The notes under the pieces were generated by a model. The model was not told where the DNA came from. It did no database searches and saw only the letters and a list, made by a program, of their open reading frames with translations. From Antedon mediterranea (taxonomy: Eukaryota > Echinodermata > Crinoidea > Comatulida > Antedonidae): a stretch of 64,000 bases of DNA. The stretch spans positions 9,422,001-9,486,000 of the forward strand of contig NC_092679.1 of the NCBI RefSeq assembly GCF_964355755.1. Direction: 5' to 3'. Positions 47,201-59,118 of this stretch are shown in pieces (within the stretch, counting starts at the first letter, position 1; every line of letters starts with the position of its first letter). A program made the position numbers and the translations under genes.

Positions 47201-49800
47201 AAGCTATTCTAAGCACTTTGGTGTTTTTATGTTAACAAGTTTTTTTGAAAATCACAAAATGGTCTAAAACGTCTCTAAATGCGATTTGAAGCTTTTCTGT
47301 ACAATTTGATGTTTTTATGTTAACAACTTTTTTCGAAAATCACAAAATGGTCTAAAACGTCTACAAATGCGATTTGAAGCTATTCTGTACACTTTGATGC
47401 TTTTATGTTAACAAGTTTTTTCGAAAATCACAAAATGGTCTAAAACGTTTCCAAATAAGATTTGAAGCTATTCTGTACACTTTGATGTTTTGTGTGAAAA
47501 TTTTCTGTCGAAATGCTCAAAATGGTCAAAAACGTTTTTAAATACGATATTAAGCTACTTTGTGCTCTTTGATGTTTTTGTGTGAAATGTTTTATCGAAA
47601 TGCTCAAAATGGTCTAAAACGGTTTCTAATGTGATTTCAAGCACTTTGATGTTTTTGTGTAACCAAGTTTTTTGAAAATCACAAAATTGTCTAAAACGTC
47701 TCCAAATGCGATTTGAAGCTATTCTAAGCACTTTGGTGTTTTTATGTTAACAAGTTTTTTTGAAAATCACAAAATGGTCTAAAACGTCTCTAAATGCGAT
47801 TTGAAGCTTTTCTGTACAATTTGATGTTTTTATGTTAACAACTTTTTTCGAAAATCACAAAATGGTCTAAAATGTCTCCAAATGCGATTTGAAGCTATTC
47901 TAAGCACTTTGGTGTTTTTATGTTAACAAGTTTTTTCGAAAATCACAAAATGGTCTAAAACGTCTCCAAATGCGATTTGAAGCTATTCTGTACACTTTGA
48001 TGTTTTTATGTTAACAAGTTTTTTCGAAAATCACAAAATGGTCTAAAACGTCTACAAATGCGATTTGAAGCTATTCTGTACACTTTGATGTTTTTATGTT
48101 AGCAAGTTTTTTCGAAAATCACAAAATGGTCTAAAACGTCTACAAATGCGATTTGTAGCTAATCTGTACACTTTGATGTTTTTATGTTAACAAGTTTTTT
48201 CGAAAATCACAAAAGGGTCTAAAATGTCTGTAAATGCGATTTGAAGCTATTTAAAGCACTTTGGTGTTTTTAGGTTAACAAGTTTTTTCGAAAATCACAA
48301 AATGGTCTAAAACGTCTACAAATGCGATTTGAAGCTATTCTAAGCACTTTTGTGTTTTTGTGTTAACAAGTTTTTCGAAAATCACAAAATGGTCTAAAAC
48401 GTTTCCAAATGCGATTTGAAGCTATTCTGTACACTTTGATGTTTTGTGTGAAAATTTTCTTTCGAAATGCTCAAAATGGTCAAAAACGTTTTTAAATACG
48501 ATATTAAGCTACTTTGTGCTCTTTGATGTTTTTGTGTGAAATGTTTTATCGAAATGCTCAAAATGGTCTAAAACGGTTTCTAATGTGATTTCAAGCACTT
48601 TGATGTTTTTGTGTAACCAAGTTTTTCGAAAATCACAAAATTGTCTAAAACGTCTCCAAATGCGATTTGAAGCTATTCTGTACACTTTGATGTTTTTATG
48701 TTAACAAGTTTTTCGAAAATCACAAAATGGTCTAAAACGTCTCCAAATGCGATTTGAAGCTATTCTGTACACTTTGATGTTTTTATGTTAACAAGTTTTT
48801 CGAAAATCACAAAATGGTCTAAAACGTCTCTAAATGCGATTTGAAGCTTTTCTGTACACTTTAATGTTTTTATGTTAACAACTTTTTTCGAAAATCACAA
48901 AATGGTCTAAAATGTCTCCAAATGCGATTTGAAGCTATTCTAAGCACTTTGATGTTTTTATGTTAACAAGTTTTTTCGAAAATCACAAAATGGTCTAAAA
49001 CGTCTACAAATGCGATTTGAAGCTATTCTAAGCACTTTTGTGTTTTTATGTTAACAAGTTTTTTTGAAAATCACAAAATGGTCTAAAACGTTTCAAAATG
49101 CGATTTGAAGCTTTTCTTTACACTTTGGTGTTTTTATGTTAACAAGTTTTTTCGAAAATCACAAAATGGTCTAAAACGTCTCCAAATGCGATTTGAAGCT
49201 ATTCTGTACACTTTGATGTTTTTATGTTAACAAGTTTTTTCGAAGATCACAAAATGGTCTAAAACGTCTACAAATGCAATTTGAAGCTATTCTAAGCACT
49301 TTTGTGTTTTTATGTTAACAAGTTTTTTTCGAAAATCACAAAATGGTCTAAAACGTCTGCAAATGCGATTTTAAACTATTCTTAGCACATTGGTGTTTTT
49401 ATTTAAACAAATTTTTTCGAAACTCACAAAATGGTCTAAAACGTCTCCAAATGCGATTTGAAGCTATTTTAAGCACTTTGGTGTTTTTGTGTTAACAAGT
49501 TTTTCGAAATGCTCAAAATGGTCTAAAACGTTTTTAAACACGATATTAAGCTATTTTGTGCTCTTTGATGTTTTTTTGTGAAAAGTTTTAGCAAAATGCT
49601 CAAAATGGTCTAAAACGATTTCTAATGTGATTTTAAGCACTTTGATGTTTTTATGTTAACTAGTTTTTTCGAAAATCACAAAATGGTCTAAAACGTCTCC
49701 AAATGCGATTTGAAGCTATTTTAAGCACTTAGGTGCTTTTGTGTAACCAAGTTTTTTTGAAAATCACAAAAGGGTCTAAAATGTCTCCAAATGTGATTTG
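44281..49800 (+). repeat. Right-hand family unit, copy 1
   Basis: It recurs at about 54.27-59.08 kb (9,986 bp away, then 9,982 bp) and in part at about 60.41-63.9 kb. Diagnostic changes are the extra T in TGTTTAACAAC (45847, 46539, 55829, 56521, 61972 and 62576) and TTTTGTACTC in block B. The four-base change of distance is a private GATA duplication at about 45029. Confidence 0.82.
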
Positions 49801-52800
49801 AAGCTATTTTAAGCACTTTGGTGTTTTTGTGTTAACAAGTTTTTCGGAAATCACAAAATTGTCTAAAACGTCTCCAAATGCGATTTGAAGCTATTCTGTA
49901 CACTTTGATGTTTTTATGTTAACAAGTTTTTTAGAAAATCACAAAATGGTCTAAAACATCTCCAAATGCGATTTAAAGCTATTTTAAGCACTTTTGTGTT
50001 TTTATGTTAACAAGTTTTTTCGAAAATCACAAAATGGTCTAAAACGTCTCCAAATGCGATTTGAAGCTATTTTAAGCACTTTGGTGTTTTTGTGTTAACA
50101 AGTTTTTCGAAATGCTCAAAATGGTCTAAAACGTTTCCAAATGCGATTTGAAGCTATTCTGTACACTTTGATGTTTTGTGTGAAAATTTTCTGTCGAAAT
50201 GCTCAAAATGGTCAAAAACGTTTTTAAATACGATATTAAGCTACTTTGTGCTCTTTGATGTTTTTGTGTGAAATGTTTTATCGAAATGCTCAAAATGGTC
50301 TAAAACGGTTTCTAATGTGATTTCAAGCACTTTGATGTTTTTGTGTAACCAAGTTTTTCGAAAATCACAAAATTGTCTAAAACGTCTCCAAATGCGATTT
50401 GAAGCTATTCTGTACTCTTTGATGTTTTTATGTTAACAAGTTTTTCGAAAATCACAAAATGGTCTAAAACGTCTCCAAATGCGATTTTAAGCTATTCTAA
50501 GCACTTTGGTGTTTTTATGTTAACAAGTTTTTTTGAAATCACAAAATGGTCTAAAACGTCTCTAAATGAGATTTGAAGCTTTTCTGTACATTTTGATGTT
50601 TTTATGTTAACAAGTTTTTTCGAAAATCACAAAATGGTCTAAAATGTCTCCAAATGCGATTTGAAGCTATTCTAAGCACTTTGGTGTTTTTATGGAAACA
50701 ATTTTTTTCGAAAATCACAAAATGGTCTAAAACGTCTCCAAATGTGATTTGAAGCTATTCTGTACACTTTGATGTTTTTATGTTAGCAAGTTTTTTCGAA
50801 AATCACAAAATGGTCTAAAACGTCTACAAATGCGATTTGAAGCTAATCTGTACACTTTGATTTTTTTATGTTAACAAGTTTTTTCGAAAATCACAAAATG
50901 GTCTAAAACGTTTCCAAATGCGATTTGAAGCTATTCTGTACACTTTGATGTTTTGTGTGAAAATTTTCTGTCGAAATGCTCAAAATGGTCAAAAACGTTT
51001 TTAAATACGATATTAAGCTACTTTGTGCTCTTTGATGTTTTTGTGTGAAATGTTTTATCGAAATGCTCAAAATGGTCTAAAACGGTTTCTAATGTGATTT
51101 CAAGCACTTTGATGTTTTTGTGTAACCAAGTTTTTCGAAAATCACAAAATTGTCTAAAACGTCTCCAAATGCGATTTGAAGCTATTCTGTACACTTTGAT
51201 GTTTTTATGTTAACAAGTTTTTCGAAAATCACAAAATGGTCTAAAACGTCTCCAAATGCGATTTGAAGCTATTCTGTACACTTTGATGTTTTTATGTTAA
51301 CAAGTTTTTCGAAAATCACAAAATGGTCTAAAACGTCTCTAAATGCGATTTGAAGCTTTTCTGTACACTTTAATGTTTTTATGTTAACAACTTTTTTCGA
51401 AAATCACAAAATGGTCTAAATTTTCTCCAAATGCGATTTGAAGCTATTCTAAGCACTTTGATGTTTTTATGTTAACAAGTTTTTTCGAAAATCACAAAAT
51501 GGTCTAAAACGTCTCCAATAGCGATTTTAAGCTATTCTGTACACTTTGATGTTTTTATGTTAACAAGTTTTTCGAAAATCACAAAATGGTCTAAAACGTC
51601 TCCAAATGCGATTTTAAGCTATTCTAAGCACTTTGGTGTTTTTATGTTAACAAGTTTTTTTGAAAATCACAAAATGGTCTAAAACGTCTCTAAATGCGAT
51701 TTGAAGCTTTTCTGTACACTTTGATGTTTTTATGTTAACAACTTTTTTCGAAAATCACAAAATGGTCTAAAATGTCTCCAAATGCGATTTGAAGCTATTC
51801 TAAGCACTTTGGTGTTTTTATGGAAACAATTTTTTTCGAAAATCACAAAATGGTCTAAAACGTCTCCAATAGCGATTTGAAGCTTTTCTGTACACTTTGG
51901 TGTTTTTATGTTAACAAGTTTTTTCGAAAATCACAAAATGGTCTAAAACGTCTCCAAATGCGATTTGAAGCTAATCTGTACACTTTGATGTTTTTATGTT
52001 AACAAGTTTTTTCGAAAATCACAAAATGGTCTAAAACGTTTCAAAATGCGATTTGAAGCTTTTCTTTACACTTTGGTGTTTTTATGTTAACAAGTTTTTT
52101 CGAAAATCACAAAATGGTCTAAAACGTCTCCAAATGCGATTTGAAGCTATTCTGTACACTTTGATGTTTTTATGTTAACAAGTTTTTTCGAAGATCACAA
52201 AATGGTCTAAAACGTCTACAAATGCAATTTGAAGCTATTCTAAGCACTTTTGTGTTTTTATGTTAACAAGTTTTTTTCGAAAATCACAAAATGGTCTAAA
52301 ACGTCTGCAAATGCGATTTTAAACTATTCTTAGCACATTGGTGTTTTTATTTAAACAATTTTTTCGAAACTCACAAAATGGTCTAAAACGTCTCCAAATG
52401 CGATTTGAAGCTATTTTAAGCACTTTGGTGTTTTTGTGTTAACAAGTTTTTCGAAATGCTCAAAATGGTCTAAAACGTTTCCAAATGCGATTTGAAGCTA
52501 TTCTGTACACTTTGATGTTTTGTGTGAAAATTTTCTGTCGAAATGCTCAAAATGGTCAAAAACGTTTTTAAATACGATATTAAGCTACTTTGTGCTCTTT
52601 GATGTTTTTGTGTGAAATGTTTTATCGAAATGCTCAAAATGGTCTAAAACGGTTTCTAATGTGATTTCAAGCACTTTGATGTTTTTGTGTAACCAAGTTT
52701 TTCGAAAATCACAAAATTGTCTAAAACGTCTCCAAATGCGATTTGAAGCTATTCTGTACACTTTGATGTTTTTATGTTAAAAAGTTTTTCGAAAATCACA

Positions 52801-52961
52801 AAATGGTCTAAAACGTCTCCAAATGCGATTTTAAGCTATTCTAAGCACTTTGGTGTTTTTATGTTAACAAGTTTTTTTGAAAATCACAAAATGGTCTAAA
52901 ACGTCTCTAAATGCGATTTGAAGCTTTTCTGTACACTTTGGTGTTTTTATGGAAACAATTT

Positions 52962-55398
52962 TTTTCGAAAATCACAAAATGGTCTAAAATGTCTCCAAAT
53001 GCGATTTGAAGCTATTCTAAGCACTTTGATGTTTTTATGTTAACAAGTTTTTTCGAAAATCACAAAATGGTCTAAAACGTCTCCAATAGCGATTTTAAGC
53101 TATTCTGTACACTTTGATGTTTTTATGTTAACAACTTTTTTCGAAAATCACAAAATGGTCTAAAATGTCTCCAAATGCGATTTGAAGCTATTCTAAGCAC
53201 TTTGGTGTTTTTATGGAAACAATTTTTTTCGAAAATCACAAAATGGTCTAAAACGTCTCCAATAGCAATTTGAAGCTTTTCTTTACACTTTGGTGTTTTT
53301 ATGTTAACAAGTTTTTTCGAAAATCACAAAATGATCTAAAACGTCTCCAAATGCGATTTGAAGCTATTCTGTACACTTTGATGTTTTTATGTTAACAAGT
53401 TTTTTCGAAAATCACAAAATGTTCTAAAACGTCTACAAATGCAATTTGAAGCTATTCTAAGCACTTTTGTGTTTTTATGTTAACAAGTTTTTTCGAAAAT
53501 CACAAAATGGTCTAAAACGTCTGCAAATGCGATTTGAAATTATTCTTAGCACATTGGTGTTTTTATTTAAACAAATTTTTTCGAAACTCACAAAATGGTC
53601 TAAAACGTCTCCAAATGCGATTTGAAGCTATTTTAAGCACTTTGGTGTTTTTGTGTTAACAAGTTTTTCGAAATGCTCAAAATGGTCTAAAACGTTTTTA
53701 AACACGATATTAAGCTATTTTGTACTCTTTGATGTTTTTTTGTGAAAAGTTTTAGCAAAATGCTCAAAATGGTCTAAAACGATTTCTAATGTGATTTTAA
53801 GCACTTTGATGTTTTTATGTTAACTAGTTTTTTCGAAAATCACAAAATGGTCTAAAACGTCTCCAAATGCGATTTGAAGCTATTTTAAGCACTTAGGTGC
53901 TTTTGTGTAACCAAGTTTTTTTTGAAAATCACAAAAGGGTCTAAAATGTCTCCAAATGTGATTCGAAGCTATTTTAAGCACTTTGGTGTTTTTGTGTTAA
54001 CAAGTTTTTCGAAAATCACAAAATTGTCTAAAACGTCTCCAAATGCGATTTGAAGCTATTCTGTACACTTTGATGTTTTTATGTTAACAAGTTTTTCGAA
54101 AATCACAAAATGGTCTAAAACGTCTCCAAATGCGATTTGAAGCTATTCTGTACACTTTGATGTTTTTATGTTAACAAGTTTTTCGAAAATCACAAAATGG
54201 TCTAAAACGTCTCTAAATGCGATTTGAAGCTTTTCTGTACACTTTGATGTTTTTATGTTAACAACTTTTTTCGAAAATCACAAAATGGTCTAAAATGTCT
54301 CCAAATGCGATTTGAAGCTATTCTAAGCACTTTGATGTTTTTATGTTAACAAGTTTTTTCGAAAATCACAAAATGGTCTAAAACGTCTCCAATAGCGATT
54401 TTAAGCTATTCTGTACACTTTGATGTTTTTATGTTAACAACTTTTTTCGAAAATCACAAAATGGTCTAAAATGTCTCCAAATGCGATTTGAAGCTATTCT
54501 AAGCACTTTGGTGTTTTTATGGAAACAATTTTTTTCGAAAATCACAAAATGGTCTAAAACGTCTCCAATAGCAATTTGAAGCTTTTCTTTACACTTTGGT
54601 GTTTTTATGTTAACAAGTTTTTTCGAAAATCACAAAATGATCTAAAACGTCTCCAAATGCGATTTGAAGCTATTCTGTACACTTTGATGTTTTTATGTTA
54701 ACAAGTTTTTTCGAAAATCACAAAATGGTCTAAAACGTCTACAAATGCAATTTGAAGCTATTCTAAGCACTTTTGTGTTTTTATGTTAACAAGTTTTTTC
54801 GAAAATCACAAAATGGTCTAAAACGTCTGCAAATGCGATTTGAAACTATTCTTAGCACATTGGTGTTTTTATTTAAACAAATTTTTTCGAAACTCACAAA
54901 ATGGTCTAAAACGCCTCCAAATGCGATTTGAAGCTATTTTAAGCACTTTGGTGTTTTTGTGTTAACAAGTTTTTCGAAATGCTCAAAATGGTCTAAAACG
55001 TTTTTAAACACGATATTAAGCTATTTTGTACTCTTTGATGTTTTTTTGTGAAAAGTTTTAGCAAAATGCTCAAAATGGTCTAAAACGATTTCTAATGTGA
55101 TTTTAAGCACTTTGATGTTTTTATGTTAACTAGTTTTTTCGAAAATCACAAAATGGTCTAAAACGTCTCCAAATGCGATTTGAAGCTATTTTAAGCACTT
55201 AGGTGCTTTTGTGTAACCAAGTTTTTTTTGAAAATCACAAAAGGGTCTAAAATGTCTCCAAATGTGATTTGAAGCTATTTTAAGCACTTTGGTGTTTTTG
55301 TGTTAACAAGTTTTTCGAAAATCACAAAATTGTCTAAAACGTCTCCAAATGCGATTTCAAGCTATTCTGTACACTTTGATGTTTTTATGTTAACAAGT
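52962..55398 (+). repeat. 1,306-bp spaced local duplication
   Basis: About 1.13 kb (52962-54092) recurs at 54268-55398. Shared private variants are AATAGCAATTTG (53261 and 54567) and AAATGATCTAAAAC (near 53330 and 54636). Each copy contains one block B. The ~175-bp interval between the copies is two ordinary monomers. Confidence 0.84.
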
Positions 55399-58000
55399 TT
55401 TTTAGAAAATCACAAAATGGTCTAAAACATCTCCAAATGCGATTTAAAGCTATTCTGTACACTTTGGTGTTTTTATGTTAACAAGTTTTTTCGAAAATCA
55501 CAAAATGGTCTAAAACGTCTCCAAATGCGATTTAAAGCTATTTTAAGCACTTTTGTGTTTTTGTGTAACCAAGTTTTTTCGAAAATCACAAAAGGGTCTA
55601 AAATGTCTGTAAATGCGATTTGAAGCTATTTAAAGCACTTTGGTGTTTTTAGGTTAACAAGTTTTTTCGAAAATCACAAAATGGTCTAAAACGTCTACAA
55701 ATGCGATTTGAAGCTATTCTAAGCACTTTGGTGTTTTTATGATAACAAGTTTTTTTGAAAATCACAAAATGGTCTAAAACGTCTCTAAATGCGATTTGAA
55801 GCTTTTCTGTACACTTTAATGTTTTTATGTTTAACAACTTTTTTCGAAAATCACAAAATGGTCTAAAATGTCTCCAAATGCGATTTGAAGCTATTCTAAG
55901 CACTTTGGTGTTTTTATGGAAACAATTTTTTTCGAAAATCACAAAATGGTCTAAAACGTCTCCAATAGCGATTTGAAGCTTTTCTGTACACTTTGGTGTT
56001 TTTATGTTAACAAGTTTTTTCGAAAATCACAAAATGGTCTAAAACGTCTCCAAATGCGATTTGAAGCTAATCTGTACACTTTGATGTTTTTATGTTAACA
56101 AGTTTTTTCGAAAATCACAAAATGGTCTAAAACGTTTCCAAATGCGATTTGAAGCTATTCTGTACACTTTGATGTTTTGTGTGAAAATTTTCTGTCGAAA
56201 TGCTCAAAATGGTCAAAAACGTTTTTAAATACGATATTAAGCTACTTTGTGCTCTTTGATGTTTTTGTGTGAAATGTTTTATCGAAATGCTCAAAATGGT
56301 CTAAAACGGTTTCTAATGTGATTTCAAGCACTTTGATGTTTTTGTGTAACCAAGTTTTTCGAAAATCACAAAATTGTCTAAAACGTCTCCAAATGCGATT
56401 TGAAGCTATTCTGTACACTTTGATGTTTTTATGTTAACAAGTTTTTTTGAAAATCACAAAATGGTCTAAAACGTCTCTAAATGCAATTTTAAGCTTTTCT
56501 GTACACTTTAATGTTTTTATGTTTAACAACTTTTTTCGAAAATCACAAAATGGTCTAAAATGTCTCCAAATGCGATTTGAAGCTATTCTAAGCACTTTGG
56601 AAACAATTTTTTTCGAAAATCACAAAATGGTCTAAAACGTCTCCAATAGCGATTTGAAGCTTTTCTGTACACTTTGGTGTTTTTATGTTAACAAGTTTTT
56701 TCGAAAATCACAAAATGGTCTAAAACGTCTCCAAATGCGATTTGAAGCTATTCTGTACACTTTGATGTTTTTATGTTAACAAGTTTTTTCGAAAATCACA
56801 AAATGGTCTAAAACGTCTACAAATGCGATTTGAAGCTATTCTGTACACTTTGATGCTTTTATGTTAACAAGTTTTTTCGAAAATCACAAAATGGTCTAAA
56901 ACGTTTCCAAATGCGATTTGAAGCTATTCTGTACACTTTGATGTTTTGTGTGAAAATTTTCTGTCGAAATGCTCAAAATGGTCAAAAACGTTTTTAAATA
57001 CGATATTAAGCTACTTTGTGCTCTTTGATGTTTTTGTGTGAAATGTTTTATCGAAATGCTCAAAATGGTCTAAAACGGTTTCTAATGTGATTTCAAGCAC
57101 TTTGATGTTTTTGTGTAACCAAGTTTTTTGAAAATCACAAAATTGTCTAAAACGTCTCCAAATGCGATTTGAAGCTATTCTAAGCACTTTGGTGTTTTTA
57201 TGTTAACAAGTTTTTTTGAAAATCACAAAATGGTCTAAAACGTCTCTAAATGCGATTTGAAGCTTTTCTGTACAATTTGATGTTTTTATGTTAACAACTT
57301 TTTTCGAAAATCACAAAATGGTCTAAAATGTCTCCAAATGCGATTTGAAGCTATTCTAAGCACTTTGATGTTTTTATGTTAACAAGTTTTTTCGAAAATC
57401 ACAAAATGGTCTAAAACGTCTACAAATGCGATTTGAAGCTAATCTGTACACTTTGATGTTTTTATGTTAACAAGTTTTTTCGAAAATCACAAAAGGGTCT
57501 AAAATGTCTGTAAATGCGATTTGAAGCTATTTAAAGCACTTTGGTGTTTTTAGGTTAAAAAGTTTTTTCGAAAATCACAAAATGGTCTAAAACGTCTACA
57601 AATGCGATTTGAAGCTATTCTAAGCACTTTTGTGTTTTTGTGTTAACAAGTTTTTCGAAAATCACAAAATGGTCTAAAACGTTTCCAAATGCGATTTGAA
57701 GCTATTCTGTACACTTTGATGTTTTGTGTGAAAATTTTCTTTCGAAATGCTCAAAATGGTCAAAAACGTTTTTAAATACGATATTAAGCTACTTTGTGCT
57801 CTTTGATGTTTTTGTGTGAAATGTTTTATCGAAATGCTCAAAATGGTCTAAAACGGTTTCTAATGTGATTTCAAGCACTTTGATGTTTTTGTGTAACCAA
57901 GTTTTTCGAAAATCACAAAATTGTCTCAAACGTCTCCAAATGCGATTTGAAGCTATTCTGTACACTTTGATGTTTTTATGTTAACAAGTTTTTCGAAAAT
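54268..58000 (+). repeat. Right-hand family unit, copy 2, with partner at about 60411
   Basis: It matches 60411 onward at 6,143 bp to about 55850, at 6,055 bp from 56221 to 56521 and at 6,066 bp by 56990. The first shift (88 bp) is exactly one monomer missing near 61990. The second (11 bp) is the private deletion at about 56598. These two indels date after the split of the copies. Confidence 0.83.
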
Positions 58001-59118
58001 CACAAAATGGTCTAAAACGTCTCCAAATGCGATTTGAAGCTATTCTGTACACTTTGATGTTTTTATGTTAACAAGTTTTTCGAAAATCACAAAATGGTCT
58101 AAAACGTCTCTAAATGCGATTTGAAGCTTTTCTGTACACTTTAATGTTTTTATGTTAACAACTTTTTTCGAAAATCACAAAATGGTCTAAAATGTCTCCA
58201 AATGCGATTTGAAGCTATTCTAAGCACTTTGATGTTTTTATGTTAACAAGTTTTTTCGAAAATCACAAAATGGTCTAAAACGTCTACAAATGCGATTTGA
58301 AGCTATTCTAAGCACTTTTGTGTTTTTATGTTAACAAGTTTTTTCGAAAATCACAAAATGGTCTAAAACGTTTCAAAATGCGATTTGAAGCTTTTCTTTA
58401 CACTTTGGTGTTTTTATGTTAACAAGTTTTTTCGAAAATCACAAAATGGTCTAAAACGTCTCCAAATGCGATTTGAAGCTATTCTGTACACTTTGATGTT
58501 TTTATGTTAACAAGTTTTTTCGAAGATCACAAAATGGTCTAAAACGTCTACAAATGCAATTTGAAGCTATTCTAAGCACTTTTGTGTTTTTATGTTAACA
58601 AGTTTTTTTCGAAAATCACAAAATGGTCTAAAACGTCTGCAAATGCGATTTTAAACTATTCTTAGCACATTGGTGTTTTTATTTAAACAAATTTTTTCGA
58701 AACTCACAAAATGGTCTAAAACGTCTCCAAATGCGATTTGAAGCTATTTTAAGCACTTTGGTGTTTTTGTGTTAACAAGTTTTTCGAAATGCTCAAAATG
58801 GTCTAAAACGTTTTTAAACACGATATTAAGCTATTTTGTGCTCTTTGATGTTTTTTTGTGAAAAGTTTTAGCAAAATGCTCAAAATGGTCTAAAACGATT
58901 TCTAATGTGATTTTAAGCACTTTGATGTTTTTATGTTAACTAGTTTTTTCGAAAATCACAAAATGGTCTAAAACGTCTCCAAATGCGATTTGAAGCTATT
59001 TTAAGCACTTAGGTGCTTTTGTGTAACCAAGTTTTTTTGAAAATCACACAAGGGTCTAAAATGTCTCCAAATGTGATTTGAAGCTATTTTAAGCACTTTG
59101 GTGTTTTTGTGTTAACAA

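Larger units (their letters stand above)
39165..49838 (+). repeat. Register segment 8: 10.7-kb unit
   Basis: The first ~1.9 kb follows segment 2 at 36,906 bp distance. A 424-bp near-tandem duplication around block A (41114 and 41538) then shifts the register. The central part (about 44.3-49 kb) introduces the right-hand family of variants (TGTTTAACAAC, TTTTTGTACTC) that is repeated at about 54.3 kb and 60.4 kb. Block A copies are at 39546, 41114, 41538, 43106, 43884, 46239, 47019, 47534 and 48488. Confidence 0.83.
49839..59118 (+). repeat. Register segment 9: 9.3-kb unit
   Basis: It begins like 39165 (10,674 bp away) and holds block A at 50220, 50997, 52564, 56221, 56990 and 57768. It contains the 1,306-bp duplication (about 52962-54092 and 54268-55398) and, from about 54.3 kb, a near copy of 44.3-49 kb. 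An 11-bp deletion joins CACTTTGG directly to AAACAATT at about 56598. Confidence 0.83.
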
